Positions 1 to 8,200 of a DNA stretch of 64,000 bases are shown here, one piece after another; the stretch's first letter is position 1, and each line of letters opens with the position of its first letter. A program made the position numbers and the translations under genes. Source of the DNA: Cellulosimicrobium cellulans (lineage in GTDB: Bacteria; Actinomycetota; Actinomycetes; Actinomycetales; Cellulomonadaceae); contig NZ_JAFBCN010000001.1 of the NCBI RefSeq assembly GCF_016907755.1, positions 1,178,001 to 1,242,000 of the forward strand, read 5' to 3'. The notes under the pieces are model-generated. The model saw only the letters and a program-made list of their open reading frames with translations, was not told the DNA's origin and did not search any database.

Positions 1-1
1 C

Positions 2-97
2 GAGCGCGCGAACGCCGGGTGGCGCACGTTCCTGTGGCTCAACCTCGTGACGGGCTTCCTCGTGACGATGCTGCTCCTCGCGACCGCGCTCGCCTGA
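2..97 (+). CDS. C-terminal end of a membrane protein (partial)
   Basis: Only the last 31 codons are inside the window, read in frame from base 2 to a TGA at 95-97. The visible tail ends in one hydrophobic stretch (FLWLNLVTGFLVTMLLLATA), consistent with a last transmembrane helix that leaves almost no residues beyond it. The rest of the gene lies to the left, so no family can be assigned. It runs convergently toward the M15 peptidase, with about 120 bases between the two stops. Confidence 0.6.
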   Translation, partial: ERANAGWRTFLWLNLVTGFLVTMLLLATALA

Positions 98-216
98 CCG
101 CGCGGCGGGACCCGGGGGGGGTCGGTCGGCGGCGGCGTCGCCGGCCGGGGACGACGACGGCCCCGGTCCGCGAGGTCGTCGCGGCGCCGGGGGCCGTGGT
201 CGGGGGAGCGGGAGCC

Positions 217-1680
217 TCAGGAGAGGTCGCCGTACTCCCAGTGCCAGGGCTCGTTCTTCGAGCCGCCGGCGCGTGCCCACTCGGGGTTGTCCCAGCCGTA
301 GGCAGGTGCGTTGGCCCGCATCCACTCGTACTGCGCGGTGCCGTACCCCTGGATGCCGCCGCCGAGGTCGAGCGCGAGCGCCCAGCCGTGGTTCGACATG
401 CCGGGGGGCGCGGCGAAGTAGCCGCGCGACGCCTTGACGGCGACCTGCGAGGCGTAGGAGCGGTAGGAGTCCGTCACGGAGAGGTTCACGCCGAACGCCT
501 CGACGAACTTCTGGTTGAGCGCCTCGATCTGGTGCGCGGCGTCGCAGCGGAGCTGCTCGCCCGGCGCGAACGACAGCTCGCACAGCGCGCTCGCGGGGAT
601 CTGCCCGTTGCCGAAGCCGGCCGTGGAGGCGGCCCACTGGTCGAGCTGAGCCGCGATCTCCGCGGCCGACGGCGGACCGGGCACGACCTGGACGGTCACG
701 CCCGAGCCGGCCGCGTCGAGCAGCGTGGCGAGCTCGGCCGTCAGCGCGGCGATCTCCTCGGTGGACCCCGCGGGCGCCGGCGTCTCGGCGGCGTCGGTGG
801 TGGCGTCCGTCGCCGTCCCGGTGGTGAGGTCGGGCGACGCGGTCGCCGAGTCGGCAGCCGCGGCGTCCTCCTCGGGGGACTCGGTCGAGGTGTCAGCGCT
901 CGTCGCGGCGTCGGGTGCCGCCGCCGTCCCCGCCTCGTCCGAGGACTCGTCCGACGCCGTGGCCAGGTCCGGCACGGTCGGCTCGAGCGTCGGGAGGGCG
1001 GCGAGGTCCTCGAGGGACGTGCGGGCCGAGGACCGGCTCGCGCGGTCGGAGCCGCGCTCGGCGAGGTGAGGCACGCTCGCTTCGAGGGTGTCGGACGCGG
1101 TCAGCAGCGCGTCGCCCTCGGTGTCGACCGCGGCGTCGTCGTCGGCGACCTCGTCGTCGGCGGTGTCGGCTGCCGTGTCGTCCGCGGTCCCGCCCAGCCC
1201 GGAGTCGGCGAGCGCGGGCAGGCCGGCGAACGCCGACGAGCCGTCGGTCGGGGAGGCCGCGGTGACGGCCGTGCTGAGCCGGGTGCGCGCGTCCTCGATC
1301 TGGGCGATCTGCTCGGGAGTCAGCCCGGCGGCGCCCTCCCCGGTGAGGAACTGTGCCCGCACGAGGGCGTCGCTCGCCGCGTCGACGGTGGCGGGGTCGG
1401 CCGCGACCGCACCCAGGGTCACCGGCGCCGTGCCGGCAGCGGTCGACGTGGTCGGTACGGCGGACGAGGAGTCGGCGGGCACATCCGCCGACGGCGCACC
1501 GCCGTCGGCGAAGGCTGCCGCGGCGGTGCTCGCGGTGAGCGCGACGGCCGCGACGGCGGCGCCGGTCCCGAGGGTGCGGCGACGGCGGGGCGCGACGCGT
1601 GCAGCGCCGTGCGCGCCGCGGCGCGCGGCGGAGGCGAGGGTCGCGGGGAGCGAGGCTCGGCTCGCGGTGTGGCGGCCCAT
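217..1680 (-). CDS. M15 family D-alanyl-D-alanine carboxypeptidase (VanY-like), secreted
   Basis: Predicted exported peptidoglycan peptidase of 487 residues. The N-terminus is Arg-rich and followed by a hydrophobic Ala/Val segment (residues about 40-58), as in a long signal peptide or signal anchor. Residues about 60-320 are Ala/Thr/Ser/Asp-rich and low in complexity, likely a cell-wall-spanning linker. The catalytic VanY/M15 domain occupies about 340-487. It carries the zinc-site signatures SNHGWALALDLG (His and Asp ligands) and EPWHWEY (catalytic Glu and His ligand). Family members trim the terminal D-Ala from stem peptides. The ATG start at 1680 is preceded by a long leader holding a CebR-like palindrome. 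The linker is unusually long for the family. Confidence 0.88.
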   Translation of the reverse strand: MGRHTASRASLPATLASAARRGAHGAARVAPRRRRTLGTGAAVAAVALTASTAAAAFADGGAPSADVPADSSSAVPTTSTAAGTAPVTLGAVAADPATVDAASDALVRAQFLTGEGAAGLTPEQIAQIEDARTRLSTAVTAASPTDGSSAFAGLPALADSGLGGTADDTAADTADDEVADDDAAVDTEGDALLTASDTLEASVPHLAERGSDRASRSSARTSLEDLAALPTLEPTVPDLATASDESSDEAGTAAAPDAATSADTSTESPEEDAAAADSATASPDLTTGTATDATTDAAETPAPAGSTEEIAALTAELATLLDAAGSGVTVQVVPGPPSAAEIAAQLDQWAASTAGFGNGQIPASALCELSFAPGEQLRCDAAHQIEALNQKFVEAFGVNLSVTDSYRSYASQVAVKASRGYFAAPPGMSNHGWALALDLGGGIQGYGTAQYEWMRANAPAYGWDNPEWARAGGSKNEPWHWEYGDLS

Positions 1681-2037
1681 CTAGCGCGCCTCGCCGGGGG
1701 CGGCGGGGCGCGCGCCGGTGGTGCTGGTCGTGTGCGGTGCGGTCTTCTGGTGCTGTGCAGTGGTCAAGCGAACGATCCGATCATCGGGCCGTGGTCGCGG
1801 GCGGTCGAACGCGGGAGCGCTCCCATCCCTGGTCCACCTGCGCAGGACGGAGCGCTGGGTGACCACGACGGCGTGCGGTCGGGGCGGGACGCACGCGCCC
1901 TCTCACCACGACGCCGGCTGGTCTGGTCGCAGGGTGGACCTCGGAGACCGGTCGGCTGTTCCATCTTCAACTAGACAGGCGTCCAGCGGGACCCTCTGAC
2001 GGGGGGAAGCCTCGGGAATGGGGTGCCGACCGTGTGG
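1681..2037. other. Intergenic leader region without a convincing gene
   Basis: This 357-base stretch lies between the start of the M15 peptidase gene and the 3' end of the ThrE-like gene, both on the minus strand. It presumably holds the M15 promoter. Short open frames here have no RBS and no recognisable composition. The one clear element is the palindrome at 1812-1825, described separately. Confidence 0.5.
1812..1825. promoter_or_regulatory. CebR/LacI-type operator-like palindrome upstream of the M15 peptidase
   Basis: The bases CGGGAGCGCTCCCA have a perfect 12-bp palindromic core, GGGAGCGCTCCC. They differ by one base from TGGGAGCGCTCCCA, the operator bound by CebR, the LacI-family cellobiose regulator of Streptomyces and relatives. 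The site lies about 132 bases upstream of the peptidase start on the minus strand. The same motif occurs twice in front of the glucanase at 17802. Control of a cell-wall peptidase by a sugar repressor is inference. Confidence 0.55.
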
Positions 2038-3339
2038 TCAGGATGTGAAGAGGGTACGTGTCACCCGTCCCGCGTCCCGCGTGACCGCCGAACCGACCAG
2101 GGTGCCCAGCGCGATCCCGAAGACCGCGACGACCGCGTTCGCGATCTCCTGGGCCGCCTCCGGTCCGCCGTTCACCAGGTCGGAGAGGCCCAGCAGGCTG
2201 AGCGCCCCGGGCACGAGGAGCCAGAACGCCGGGAGGGTCGTGACGGCGGCGGGCGGTCCGTGCGGCGTCCGCTCCACGAGCGCGGCGAGCGGCGCGATGA
2301 CGAGGGCGCCCACGAACCCCGCGAGCGGTGCGGCGGCGAGCGCCCCGGCGAGCTGGGCCGCGTACGCGCCGAGCAGGACGAGCAGCACCCAGGGGAGCGA
2401 GCCGCGCGGCGACGACGCGAAGTACATCTGCCCGAGCCCGACGGCGAGGATCCCCACCCACGGCGCCCACCACCCGAGCTGGTCTGCCGCGGGCGCGGCG
2501 ACGAGCGGGCCCGCGACCGCCGCCCCCGCGACGACCCCGAACACGAGGAGCAGGAGCTGCGCGACCCCGTACACGAGCCGGCTCGCGCCGGCGACGATCT
2601 GGTTGCTCGTCAGCTCGATCGCGGCGACCGTGAGCACCGAGCCGGGCAGGAAGGAGACGAGGGGCGGCACGAGCACGCTCAGCGGGTCGTCGCCCAGCCA
2701 GGGGTGGACGACGTCGATCGCCAGGAGCGTCACGACGAACGCCGCGACGACGGGCAGGGCGGTGGCGAGCGTCGGCCACCGCGTCCCGAGCCAGCGCAGG
2801 GCGCCGACGAGGATCCCGAGCGCGAGGTAGACCGGCAGGAGCCGGGCGGTCGGGTTGAGCACGAGGCCGAACCCGATCGTGAGCAGCCCGTGGCCGACGA
2901 TCGTGAGGACCGCGCCGAACCGCGGCGGGCGCTCGACGATCGCGCGCAGCTCGGCACGGGCGTCGGCGAGCGGGACGTCGGTCGTGCGCAGGCGGTGCAC
3001 GAGGGTCGTGAGCGCCCCGATCTGGTCGAGGTTGAGTCCGCTCGCGGCGGCGGCCGCGAAGTCGGCGACCGTGCCGCCCGCGGTGCTGACCCGGACGAAG
3101 ACGCCGGTCGGGAGGACGAGCGTGCCGACGGTCGACGCGCCCGAGCGCCGCGCGACGGCCTCCAGGTCGTCCCCGACGTCCGTCACGGAGCGCCCGGAGT
3201 CGAGCAGGGCGGTCCCGAGCTCGCGCAGAAGAGGGACGAGGTCGGGCGACACCTCGGGCGGCTCGGGATCGACCGCGGGGGGCGGCTCGTCGCCCAGCGC
3301 TCGCAGCACGCGTCGCACGACGGACGGAGCGCGTCGCAC
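2038..3339 (-). CDS. Threonine/serine exporter family protein (ThrE-like)
   Basis: Membrane protein of about 433 residues with the two-part ThrE architecture. A soluble N-terminal ThrE domain (about 25-165; LLRELGTALLDSGRS near its start) is followed by a block of about ten hydrophobic helices spanning ThrE and ThrE_2. ThrE of Corynebacterium exports threonine and serine by proton antiport; the exact substrate here is not provable. The open frame reaches back to 3375, overlapping the stop of the upstream gene, but offers no standard start codon there, so the GTG at 3339 was chosen. Downstream GTGs are also possible. It is probably co-transcribed with the gene ending at 3372. Confidence 0.82.
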   Translation of the reverse strand: MRRAPSVVRRVLRALGDEPPPAVDPEPPEVSPDLVPLLRELGTALLDSGRSVTDVGDDLEAVARRSGASTVGTLVLPTGVFVRVSTAGGTVADFAAAAASGLNLDQIGALTTLVHRLRTTDVPLADARAELRAIVERPPRFGAVLTIVGHGLLTIGFGLVLNPTARLLPVYLALGILVGALRWLGTRWPTLATALPVVAAFVVTLLAIDVVHPWLGDDPLSVLVPPLVSFLPGSVLTVAAIELTSNQIVAGASRLVYGVAQLLLLVFGVVAGAAVAGPLVAAPAADQLGWWAPWVGILAVGLGQMYFASSPRGSLPWVLLVLLGAYAAQLAGALAAAPLAGFVGALVIAPLAALVERTPHGPPAAVTTLPAFWLLVPGALSLLGLSDLVNGGPEAAQEIANAVVAVFGIALGTLVGSAVTRDAGRVTRTLFTS

Positions 3340-3371
3340 ACCGTCGAGCCAGCTCGTCTTCCGCCGGCGGG

Positions 3372-3788
3372 TCAGGGCGGGTCCTCGGTGCTCGCGGCGA
3401 CGAGCGCGAGCAGGGCGCGCGCGTAGGCGTCGGCCGCGTCCGTCGCGGCGAACGTCGCGAGGTCGTCGAGCACCTCGGTGCGCACGACGTACCCGGCCGC
3501 CGACCGTTCCAGCGCGCGGAAGGTCCCTCCGAGCAGCTCCCGGAGCTGCTCCTCGAGCGGGTGCCAGAGCGCGTCCTCGAGCGCGACCGAGTCGAGCGCC
3601 CACTCGGTCGTCCCGTTGAAGCCGAGCACGACGCCGGTGTCGAACTCGTGCGGCTCGATCGTCATGTCGCTCACGGTGAAGACGTCGCCGTCGCCGCCCG
3701 TGGCGAGGAGGCGGAAGCGGTCGCCCGACGCCGGGGACCACCGCACGCCCGCGTCGCGCAGGGCGAGCGCGAGCTCCCACGAGATCAT
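3372..3788 (-). CDS. Conserved actinobacterial protein, often labelled pilus assembly protein CpaE without basis
   Basis: Soluble acidic protein of about 138 residues starting MISWELALALRDAGVRW. From memory, homologues are widespread in actinobacteria with a conserved VLGFNGTTEWALDS segment, and many records call them CpaE. There is no Walker A motif or receiver domain here, so the CpaE label is not supported and the function is unknown. A GTG three codons upstream (3797) is an alternative start. It lies just upstream of the ThrE-like exporter on the same strand. The true CpaE/Ssd-like ATPase of this genome is at 55801. Confidence 0.75.
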   Translation of the reverse strand: MISWELALALRDAGVRWSPASGDRFRLLATGGDGDVFTVSDMTIEPHEFDTGVVLGFNGTTEWALDSVALEDALWHPLEEQLRELLGGTFRALERSAAGYVVRTEVLDDLATFAATDAADAYARALLALVAASTEDPP

Positions 3789-3912
3789 GCCTGCCACGGT
3801 AGGCCTGGGCCGCCCGGCCCGCGCGTCGGCCCTCGTCCCGACCCGCGGGACGATCCGTCCCGCGCCCGCGCGCGTTCACGACCCGGAAACACCCGGCACG
3901 TTCACTCGTCCC

Positions 3913-4641
3913 ATGACCCACGACGTCCCCGAGGGCGAGCGGCGGACCGGCGGCGACCCCGCCCGTGCCCTGCGCCCGACCCCGCCCGCCCGTGCCGACC
4001 ACCGTCCGCTCGTCACCCCCGCCGCCGGGCCGGTGACCGTCGCGATCGAGCGGAGGGTCCTGCCCGAGAACGTCCCCGCGGTCACGCGCTGGGTGCAGAC
4101 CGGTGTCAACCTCGCCAACCGCTACCCGGGGTTCCTCGGCTCCGGCTGGGTGCGGGCGTCCGCCGGGTCGCACGACTGGCACATGCTCTACCGCTTCGCC
4201 GACGCCACCACGCTCGACGCGTGGGAGACGTCGCCGGACCGGGTGCGCTGGCTCGCGCAGGGCCGCGACCTCGTCGAGGAGACGCGGGTCGAGCGGCGCA
4301 CGGGCATCGAGGGCTGGTTCGACGCCCCGGCGGCGAGCGTGCCGGCGGCGCCGGGTGCTGCGGCAGCGGCGGCGCCTCCGCGCTGGAAGCAGTCGGTGAG
4401 CATCTGGCTGGGGTTCTTCCCCGTGAACCTCGCGTTCACCCTCCTCGTCGGGGCGCTCGTCCCGGCGTGGGACGCCGTCCCGGTCGTCCCGCGCGTCCTC
4501 GCCACGACGCTCGTCCTCACACCGGTCATGACCTACCTGGTGCTGCCGCGCGTGACGCGGCTCCTGGCGCCGTGGCTCGCCCGCCCGCCGCGGTCCCGCA
4601 CGAGGGGCGGCCCGGAGGTGACGGCGGGCGGGTCTGCCTAG
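3913..4641 (+). CDS. Antibiotic biosynthesis monooxygenase (ABM) domain protein with C-terminal membrane helices
   Basis: This 242-residue protein has a dimeric alpha-beta barrel ABM-like domain at about 35-135 (VTVAIERRVLPENVPAVTRW, then GFLGSGWV and the MLYRFADATTLDAWETS region). An Ala/Pro linker follows, then two hydrophobic segments (about 160-182 and 192-212). Related actinobacterial proteins of this shape are annotated as antibiotic biosynthesis monooxygenase, but no substrate is known. The ATG at 3913 starts the conserved part. The MscS gene begins 10 bases downstream on the same strand, so the two may be co-transcribed. The membrane tether would place the ABM domain at the inner membrane face. 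Confidence 0.78.
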   Translation: MTHDVPEGERRTGGDPARALRPTPPARADHRPLVTPAAGPVTVAIERRVLPENVPAVTRWVQTGVNLANRYPGFLGSGWVRASAGSHDWHMLYRFADATTLDAWETSPDRVRWLAQGRDLVEETRVERRTGIEGWFDAPAASVPAAPGAAAAAAPPRWKQSVSIWLGFFPVNLAFTLLVGALVPAWDAVPVVPRVLATTLVLTPVMTYLVLPRVTRLLAPWLARPPRSRTRGGPEVTAGGSA

Positions 4642-4650
4642 CCTGAGGTG

Positions 4651-6300
4651 ATGGACGCCGAGCTGGAGAACACGACCGACGTGCTCGTCACGCTGGGCGC
4701 GGTCGCGGCGGGTGTCGTCGTCGCGTTCGTCCTGGGGACCGTGATCTCGGCCGTCGTGCGCCGGGCCGGTCGGCGCAGCGAGCTCGCCCGCGACCTCTCC
4801 CGGCGGCTGCGCCGACCGGACCGGGCCGTGCTGACCGTCGTCGCGGTGTGGGTCGCGGTCCGCCTCACGACCGACGCCTCGACGCCGTGGCGCCCCGCCG
4901 TCGAGCACCTGCTGCTCATCGCGCTCATCGTGGTCGGCGCGTGGTGGGTGGGCGCGATCGCGTTCGTGCTCGAGGACTCCGCGCTGCAGCGCTACCGCAT
5001 GGACACCGCGGACAACCGGCACGCGCGCCGCGTCCGGACGCAGATCACGGTGCTGCGCCGGCTCACCGTCGCGGTGATCGTCGTGTGCGCGGTCGCGGGC
5101 ATCCTGCTCACCTTCCCGGCGGCGCGCGCCGCCGGGGCGAGCCTGCTCGCGTCGGCGGGGCTCATCTCGATCGTCGCGGGCCTCGCGGCGCAGACGTCGC
5201 TCGCGAACGTGTTCGCAGGGATGCAGATCGCGTTCACCGACGCGATCCGCGTGGACGACGTCGTGGTCCTCGAGGGCGAGTGGGGCCGGATCGAGGAGAT
5301 CACCATGACGTACGTGGTGGTGCACCTCTGGGACGACCGCCGCCTCATCATGCCGTCCACGTACTTCACGACGACGCCGTTCCAGAACTGGACCCGCCGC
5401 GCCGCCGACCTGCTGGGGACCGTCGAGCTCGACCTCGACTTCGAGGTGCCGGTGGGCCCGATGCGGGCCGAGCTGCGGCGTCTGCTCGCGCTCACCGACC
5501 TGTGGGACGAGCGCGTCGGCATCCTCCAGGTGACCGACGCCGTCGGGGGCCTCGTGCGGGTCCGCGCCCTCGTGAGCGCGCACGACGCCCCGACGCTGTT
5601 CGACCTGCGGTGCTTCGTGCGCGAGGGCCTGGTCGACTGGCTCCAGCGCGCGGCGCCACAAGGTCTGCCGCGCACACGGCTCGAACGGGCGGCGGACGCT
5701 GTCGACGTGGCCGACGACGGGTCGGCCGCCGCGGCGAGCGACGGCGCCCGAGGCGACGTGGTGGGCCCCGCCGAGGACGGGGACGGGGCACCCGTCGCCC
5801 CGGCGCGCCCGCCTCGCCTGCCCGCCGAGCGTGGCTCGCGGCGGGCCGACGCGCCCGTGGTCCTCGGGACGATCCGGCGCGCGGGAGCGGGCGCGGGCGC
5901 CGCGCCGAGCGAGGACCCGACGCGCCTCGTCGGGGTCGTGCCGGGCCCGGTGGGGCGACCGGACGAGCGGGACGTCGGCGCCCGCACCGGACACGACGCC
6001 GAGGTGCCGGGAGGGACCCGGCCGCTCCCCGTCGTCGGGCACGACGACGCGACGCCTGAGGCCGCGGAGTCCGCCTTCTTCAGCGGGACCCCCGAGGGGG
6101 AGGAGCGGTCGCGCGCGTTCGCGGGGCCGGGCCAGGACGTCATCGAGGAGCGCGAGCGCACGGCCGAGCACGGCGCCGTGCCCGACGAGGACGCCACCGA
6201 CGAGGCGAGATCGGGCGACCCCGCCGACGACAGGGACGGCGTCCCCGGGGACAACGGGGACGGCGACCCGGGGGACGGCGACCGCCGCCCCCGAGGCTGA
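4651..6300 (+). CDS. Mechanosensitive ion channel of the MscS family, with long acidic tail
   Basis: Membrane channel of about 549 residues. Helices lie at about 10-32, 53-72, 86-108 and 130-150. The pore-lining helix has the typical Gly/Ala pattern (LLASAGLISIVAGLAAQTSL), followed by the MscS beta domain (IRVDDVVVLEGEWGRIEEI, then RLIMPSTYF). MscS channels release solutes under osmotic downshock. Residues beyond about 350 form a 200-residue Asp/Glu/Gly/Pro-rich region with no predicted fold, much longer than in standard MscS. GTG (4648) and ATG (4651) are adjacent; the ATG was chosen. Confidence 0.9.
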   Translation: MDAELENTTDVLVTLGAVAAGVVVAFVLGTVISAVVRRAGRRSELARDLSRRLRRPDRAVLTVVAVWVAVRLTTDASTPWRPAVEHLLLIALIVVGAWWVGAIAFVLEDSALQRYRMDTADNRHARRVRTQITVLRRLTVAVIVVCAVAGILLTFPAARAAGASLLASAGLISIVAGLAAQTSLANVFAGMQIAFTDAIRVDDVVVLEGEWGRIEEITMTYVVVHLWDDRRLIMPSTYFTTTPFQNWTRRAADLLGTVELDLDFEVPVGPMRAELRRLLALTDLWDERVGILQVTDAVGGLVRVRALVSAHDAPTLFDLRCFVREGLVDWLQRAAPQGLPRTRLERAADAVDVADDGSAAAASDGARGDVVGPAEDGDGAPVAPARPPRLPAERGSRRADAPVVLGTIRRAGAGAGAAPSEDPTRLVGVVPGPVGRPDERDVGARTGHDAEVPGGTRPLPVVGHDDATPEAAESAFFSGTPEGEERSRAFAGPGQDVIEERERTAEHGAVPDEDATDEARSGDPADDRDGVPGDNGDGDPGDGDRRPRG

Positions 6301-6350
6301 GGACCGGACCCGGACGCGTCCCCCTGCTCGACCGACCCCACGAGCGGGGC

Positions 6351-7118
6351 TCAGGTCAGGCCAGGGACCTCGACCGTCGCGTCGGCGTACGGCGCGACGA
6401 GGAGCGTCGCGGTGGCCCAGCCGCGCGTGAGCAGGCCGGTGTCGGAGTCGGGCTCGGAGTGCCGCTCCGTGCCGGAGTACTGGAGCACCAGGTGCCGGTC
6501 GCCGTCCTCGTGGATGTTCGCCTGCACGAGCCCGAACGTCGCGAGCGGAGCCTGCCGCAGCCCGCGCAGCCGGTCCGGCGGGACGTCGGGGACGTTGACG
6601 TTGAGCGTGCGCCGGTCGAGCGGGACGTCCCGCGACGCGGCGTCGTCCATCCACGCGAGGACGTGGTCGGTGACGAGCCGCGCGGTGTCCCAGTGCTGCG
6701 GCTCCGCGGCGTCGACCGAGACGGCGAGCGACCGGATCCCGTGCGTCATCGCCGACAGCGCCGCGCCCACCGTCCCGGAGTGCAGGATCGCGTTCCCCGT
6801 GTTGGCGCCCTTGTTCGCCCCCGAGAGCAGGAGGTCCGGCCGGGGGCCGAACCCGCCGTAGGCGGCGACGAAGGCGATGAGCGCGGGCGCGGCGCGGACG
6901 GCGTAGGAGGTCACGTCGTCGGGCAGGCCCGGCGCCCGGCGTGGCTCGACGGCGAGCCGGCCGTCGAGCTCGGCGCCGAGCAGGGACGCGCTGGCGCCCG
7001 ACGACTCGCGGGCGGGGGCCGCGACGACGACCTCGTAGCCGGCGTCGAGCGCCGCCCCGGCGAGCACCGCCAGGCCGGGCGAGTCGATCCCGTCGTCGTT
7101 GGTCACGAAGGCGCGCAC
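6351..7118 (-). CDS. surE: 5'/3'-nucleotidase SurE
   Basis: SurE-family metal-dependent nucleotidase of 255 residues, a normal family length. The N-terminal metal-site motif NDDGIDSPG (7-15) and the second signature (SGANKGANTGN, then SGTVGAA) are intact. SurE removes 5' or 3' phosphate from mononucleotides in the cytoplasm. The GTG start is preceded by a good RBS (AGGAGA, 7 bases upstream). It is the last gene of a three-gene minus-strand set GDPD-PfkB-SurE, suggesting a shared role in phosphate-ester or sugar-phosphate turnover. It converges with the MscS gene. Confidence 0.92.
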   Translation of the reverse strand: MRAFVTNDDGIDSPGLAVLAGAALDAGYEVVVAAPARESSGASASLLGAELDGRLAVEPRRAPGLPDDVTSYAVRAAPALIAFVAAYGGFGPRPDLLLSGANKGANTGNAILHSGTVGAALSAMTHGIRSLAVSVDAAEPQHWDTARLVTDHVLAWMDDAASRDVPLDRRTLNVNVPDVPPDRLRGLRQAPLATFGLVQANIHEDGDRHLVLQYSGTERHSEPDSDTGLLTRGWATATLLVAPYADATVEVPGLT

Positions 7119-7169
7119 GGTGGTTCTCCTCTGTGGTCGTGGGTCGGGGTCGGTCGGGGTCGGTCGGGT

Positions 7170-8171
7170 TCAGGTGCGGGCCTCGCGCACCGTGATGCGG
7201 CGCGCGAGGCGCTCGATCTGGTCGCGGCGGCCCGTGCCGAGCCCGCGCCGCGTGACGTTGAGCGCGCCCGCCGCGGCACCGAGGCGCACGGCGTCCGGGA
7301 GCTCGAGACCGCGGCCCAGCCCGACGGCGATGCCCGCCGTCATGGAGTCGCCCGCGCCGCGGTGGTCGACGGTCGTGATGCGCGGTGTGCGCACGGTGTA
7401 CGTGTGCTCGCGCGTCACGAGCAGCGAGGGGTCGTGCGCGCGCGACACGACGACCGCGCGCGGCCCGGCGTCGACCATGCCGCGCGCGGCGGCGAGCAGG
7501 GCCGCCTCGGTGTCGTCGTCGGCGAACCCGCCGTCGACCATCTCCTCGTGGCTGATCTTGAGCACCGCGCCGGGTGCGTCGGCCACGGCGCGCGCCTGCT
7601 CCCCGGAGAGGTCGGCGACCACCTGGCGCTCCGAGGCGTGCAGGTCGCGCGCGAGCCGCCCGAAGAACGACGCCGGGACCCCGATCGCGGTCTCCGACCC
7701 GGTGAGGATGGTCACCGCGGCGTCGAGGCCGGACACGAGCACCGTCCCGTAGAGGTCGTCGACCTCGTGCCGGTTCAGCGGGAACGGGTCCATGGTCACG
7801 ACCTCCTCCCGGTGCCCGCTGCGGCGGTCGTGGACGTACGCGCCGTTGCCACCGGTCGTCGTCGCGCGCAGGTCGAGGTGCTCGGCGCGCGCGAGGTGTG
7901 CCGCGACCGTCCCCGTCTCCCCGCCGAACGGCCCGCACACCACGACCTGCGCGCCGAGCGAGTACGCCATCCGTGCGAGCCACAGGCCCTGGCCACCGGG
8001 GTGGACGTGCACCTCGGGCGACGTCTCGAACGGCCCGGCAGGTTCGATCTCCACGGTGAGCAGCGGTGTCAGCGCGAGCACGCACACCGCCGGGACGCGT
8101 GCGGGTCCCTGTCCGGACGGGTCGGGCGGGGTGGGGAGCGGACCGGGCGAGGGCGTCGGGGTGGCGCTCAT
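7170..8171 (-). CDS. PfkB-family carbohydrate kinase (1-phosphofructokinase-like)
   Basis: Cytoplasmic sugar kinase of 333 residues with a ribokinase/PfkB fold. The N-terminal substrate motif appears as HPGGQGLWLARMAYSLGA, in place of the more common N-PGGKGxNVA. The C-terminal ATP/anion-hole signature VDHRGAGDSMTAG, with the catalytic Asp, is intact. A Pro-rich stretch of about 25 residues precedes the fold. The unusual Gln and Trp at the substrate site leave the sugar undetermined; the 1-phosphofructokinase/tagatose-6-phosphate kinase subfamily is the closest. It lies between GDPD (29-base gap) and SurE (51-base gap) on the same strand. Confidence 0.85.
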   Translation of the reverse strand: MSATPTPSPGPLPTPPDPSGQGPARVPAVCVLALTPLLTVEIEPAGPFETSPEVHVHPGGQGLWLARMAYSLGAQVVVCGPFGGETGTVAAHLARAEHLDLRATTTGGNGAYVHDRRSGHREEVVTMDPFPLNRHEVDDLYGTVLVSGLDAAVTILTGSETAIGVPASFFGRLARDLHASERQVVADLSGEQARAVADAPGAVLKISHEEMVDGGFADDDTEAALLAAARGMVDAGPRAVVVSRAHDPSLLVTREHTYTVRTPRITTVDHRGAGDSMTAGIAVGLGRGLELPDAVRLGAAAGALNVTRRGLGTGRRDQIERLARRITVREART

Positions 8172-8200
8172 CCGTCCACGCTAGGGGCGCGGCGGCAGGC

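Noticed and set aside
19-1974. Long plus-strand open frame opposite the M15 peptidase gene
   Set aside because: Arg/Gly-rich composition typical of an antisense frame in GC-rich DNA; the reverse strand encodes a clear peptidase with catalytic motifs.
3372-3788. Naming this gene cpaE
   Set aside because: Common database label, but there is no ATPase or receiver motif; the real Ssd/CpaE-like ATPase is at 55801.
2038-8085. A single open frame of about 2000 residues on the minus strand
   Set aside because: Only its 3' part (ThrE-like exporter) is real; the rest runs antisense through MscS and ABM genes and out of frame through SurE and PfkB.
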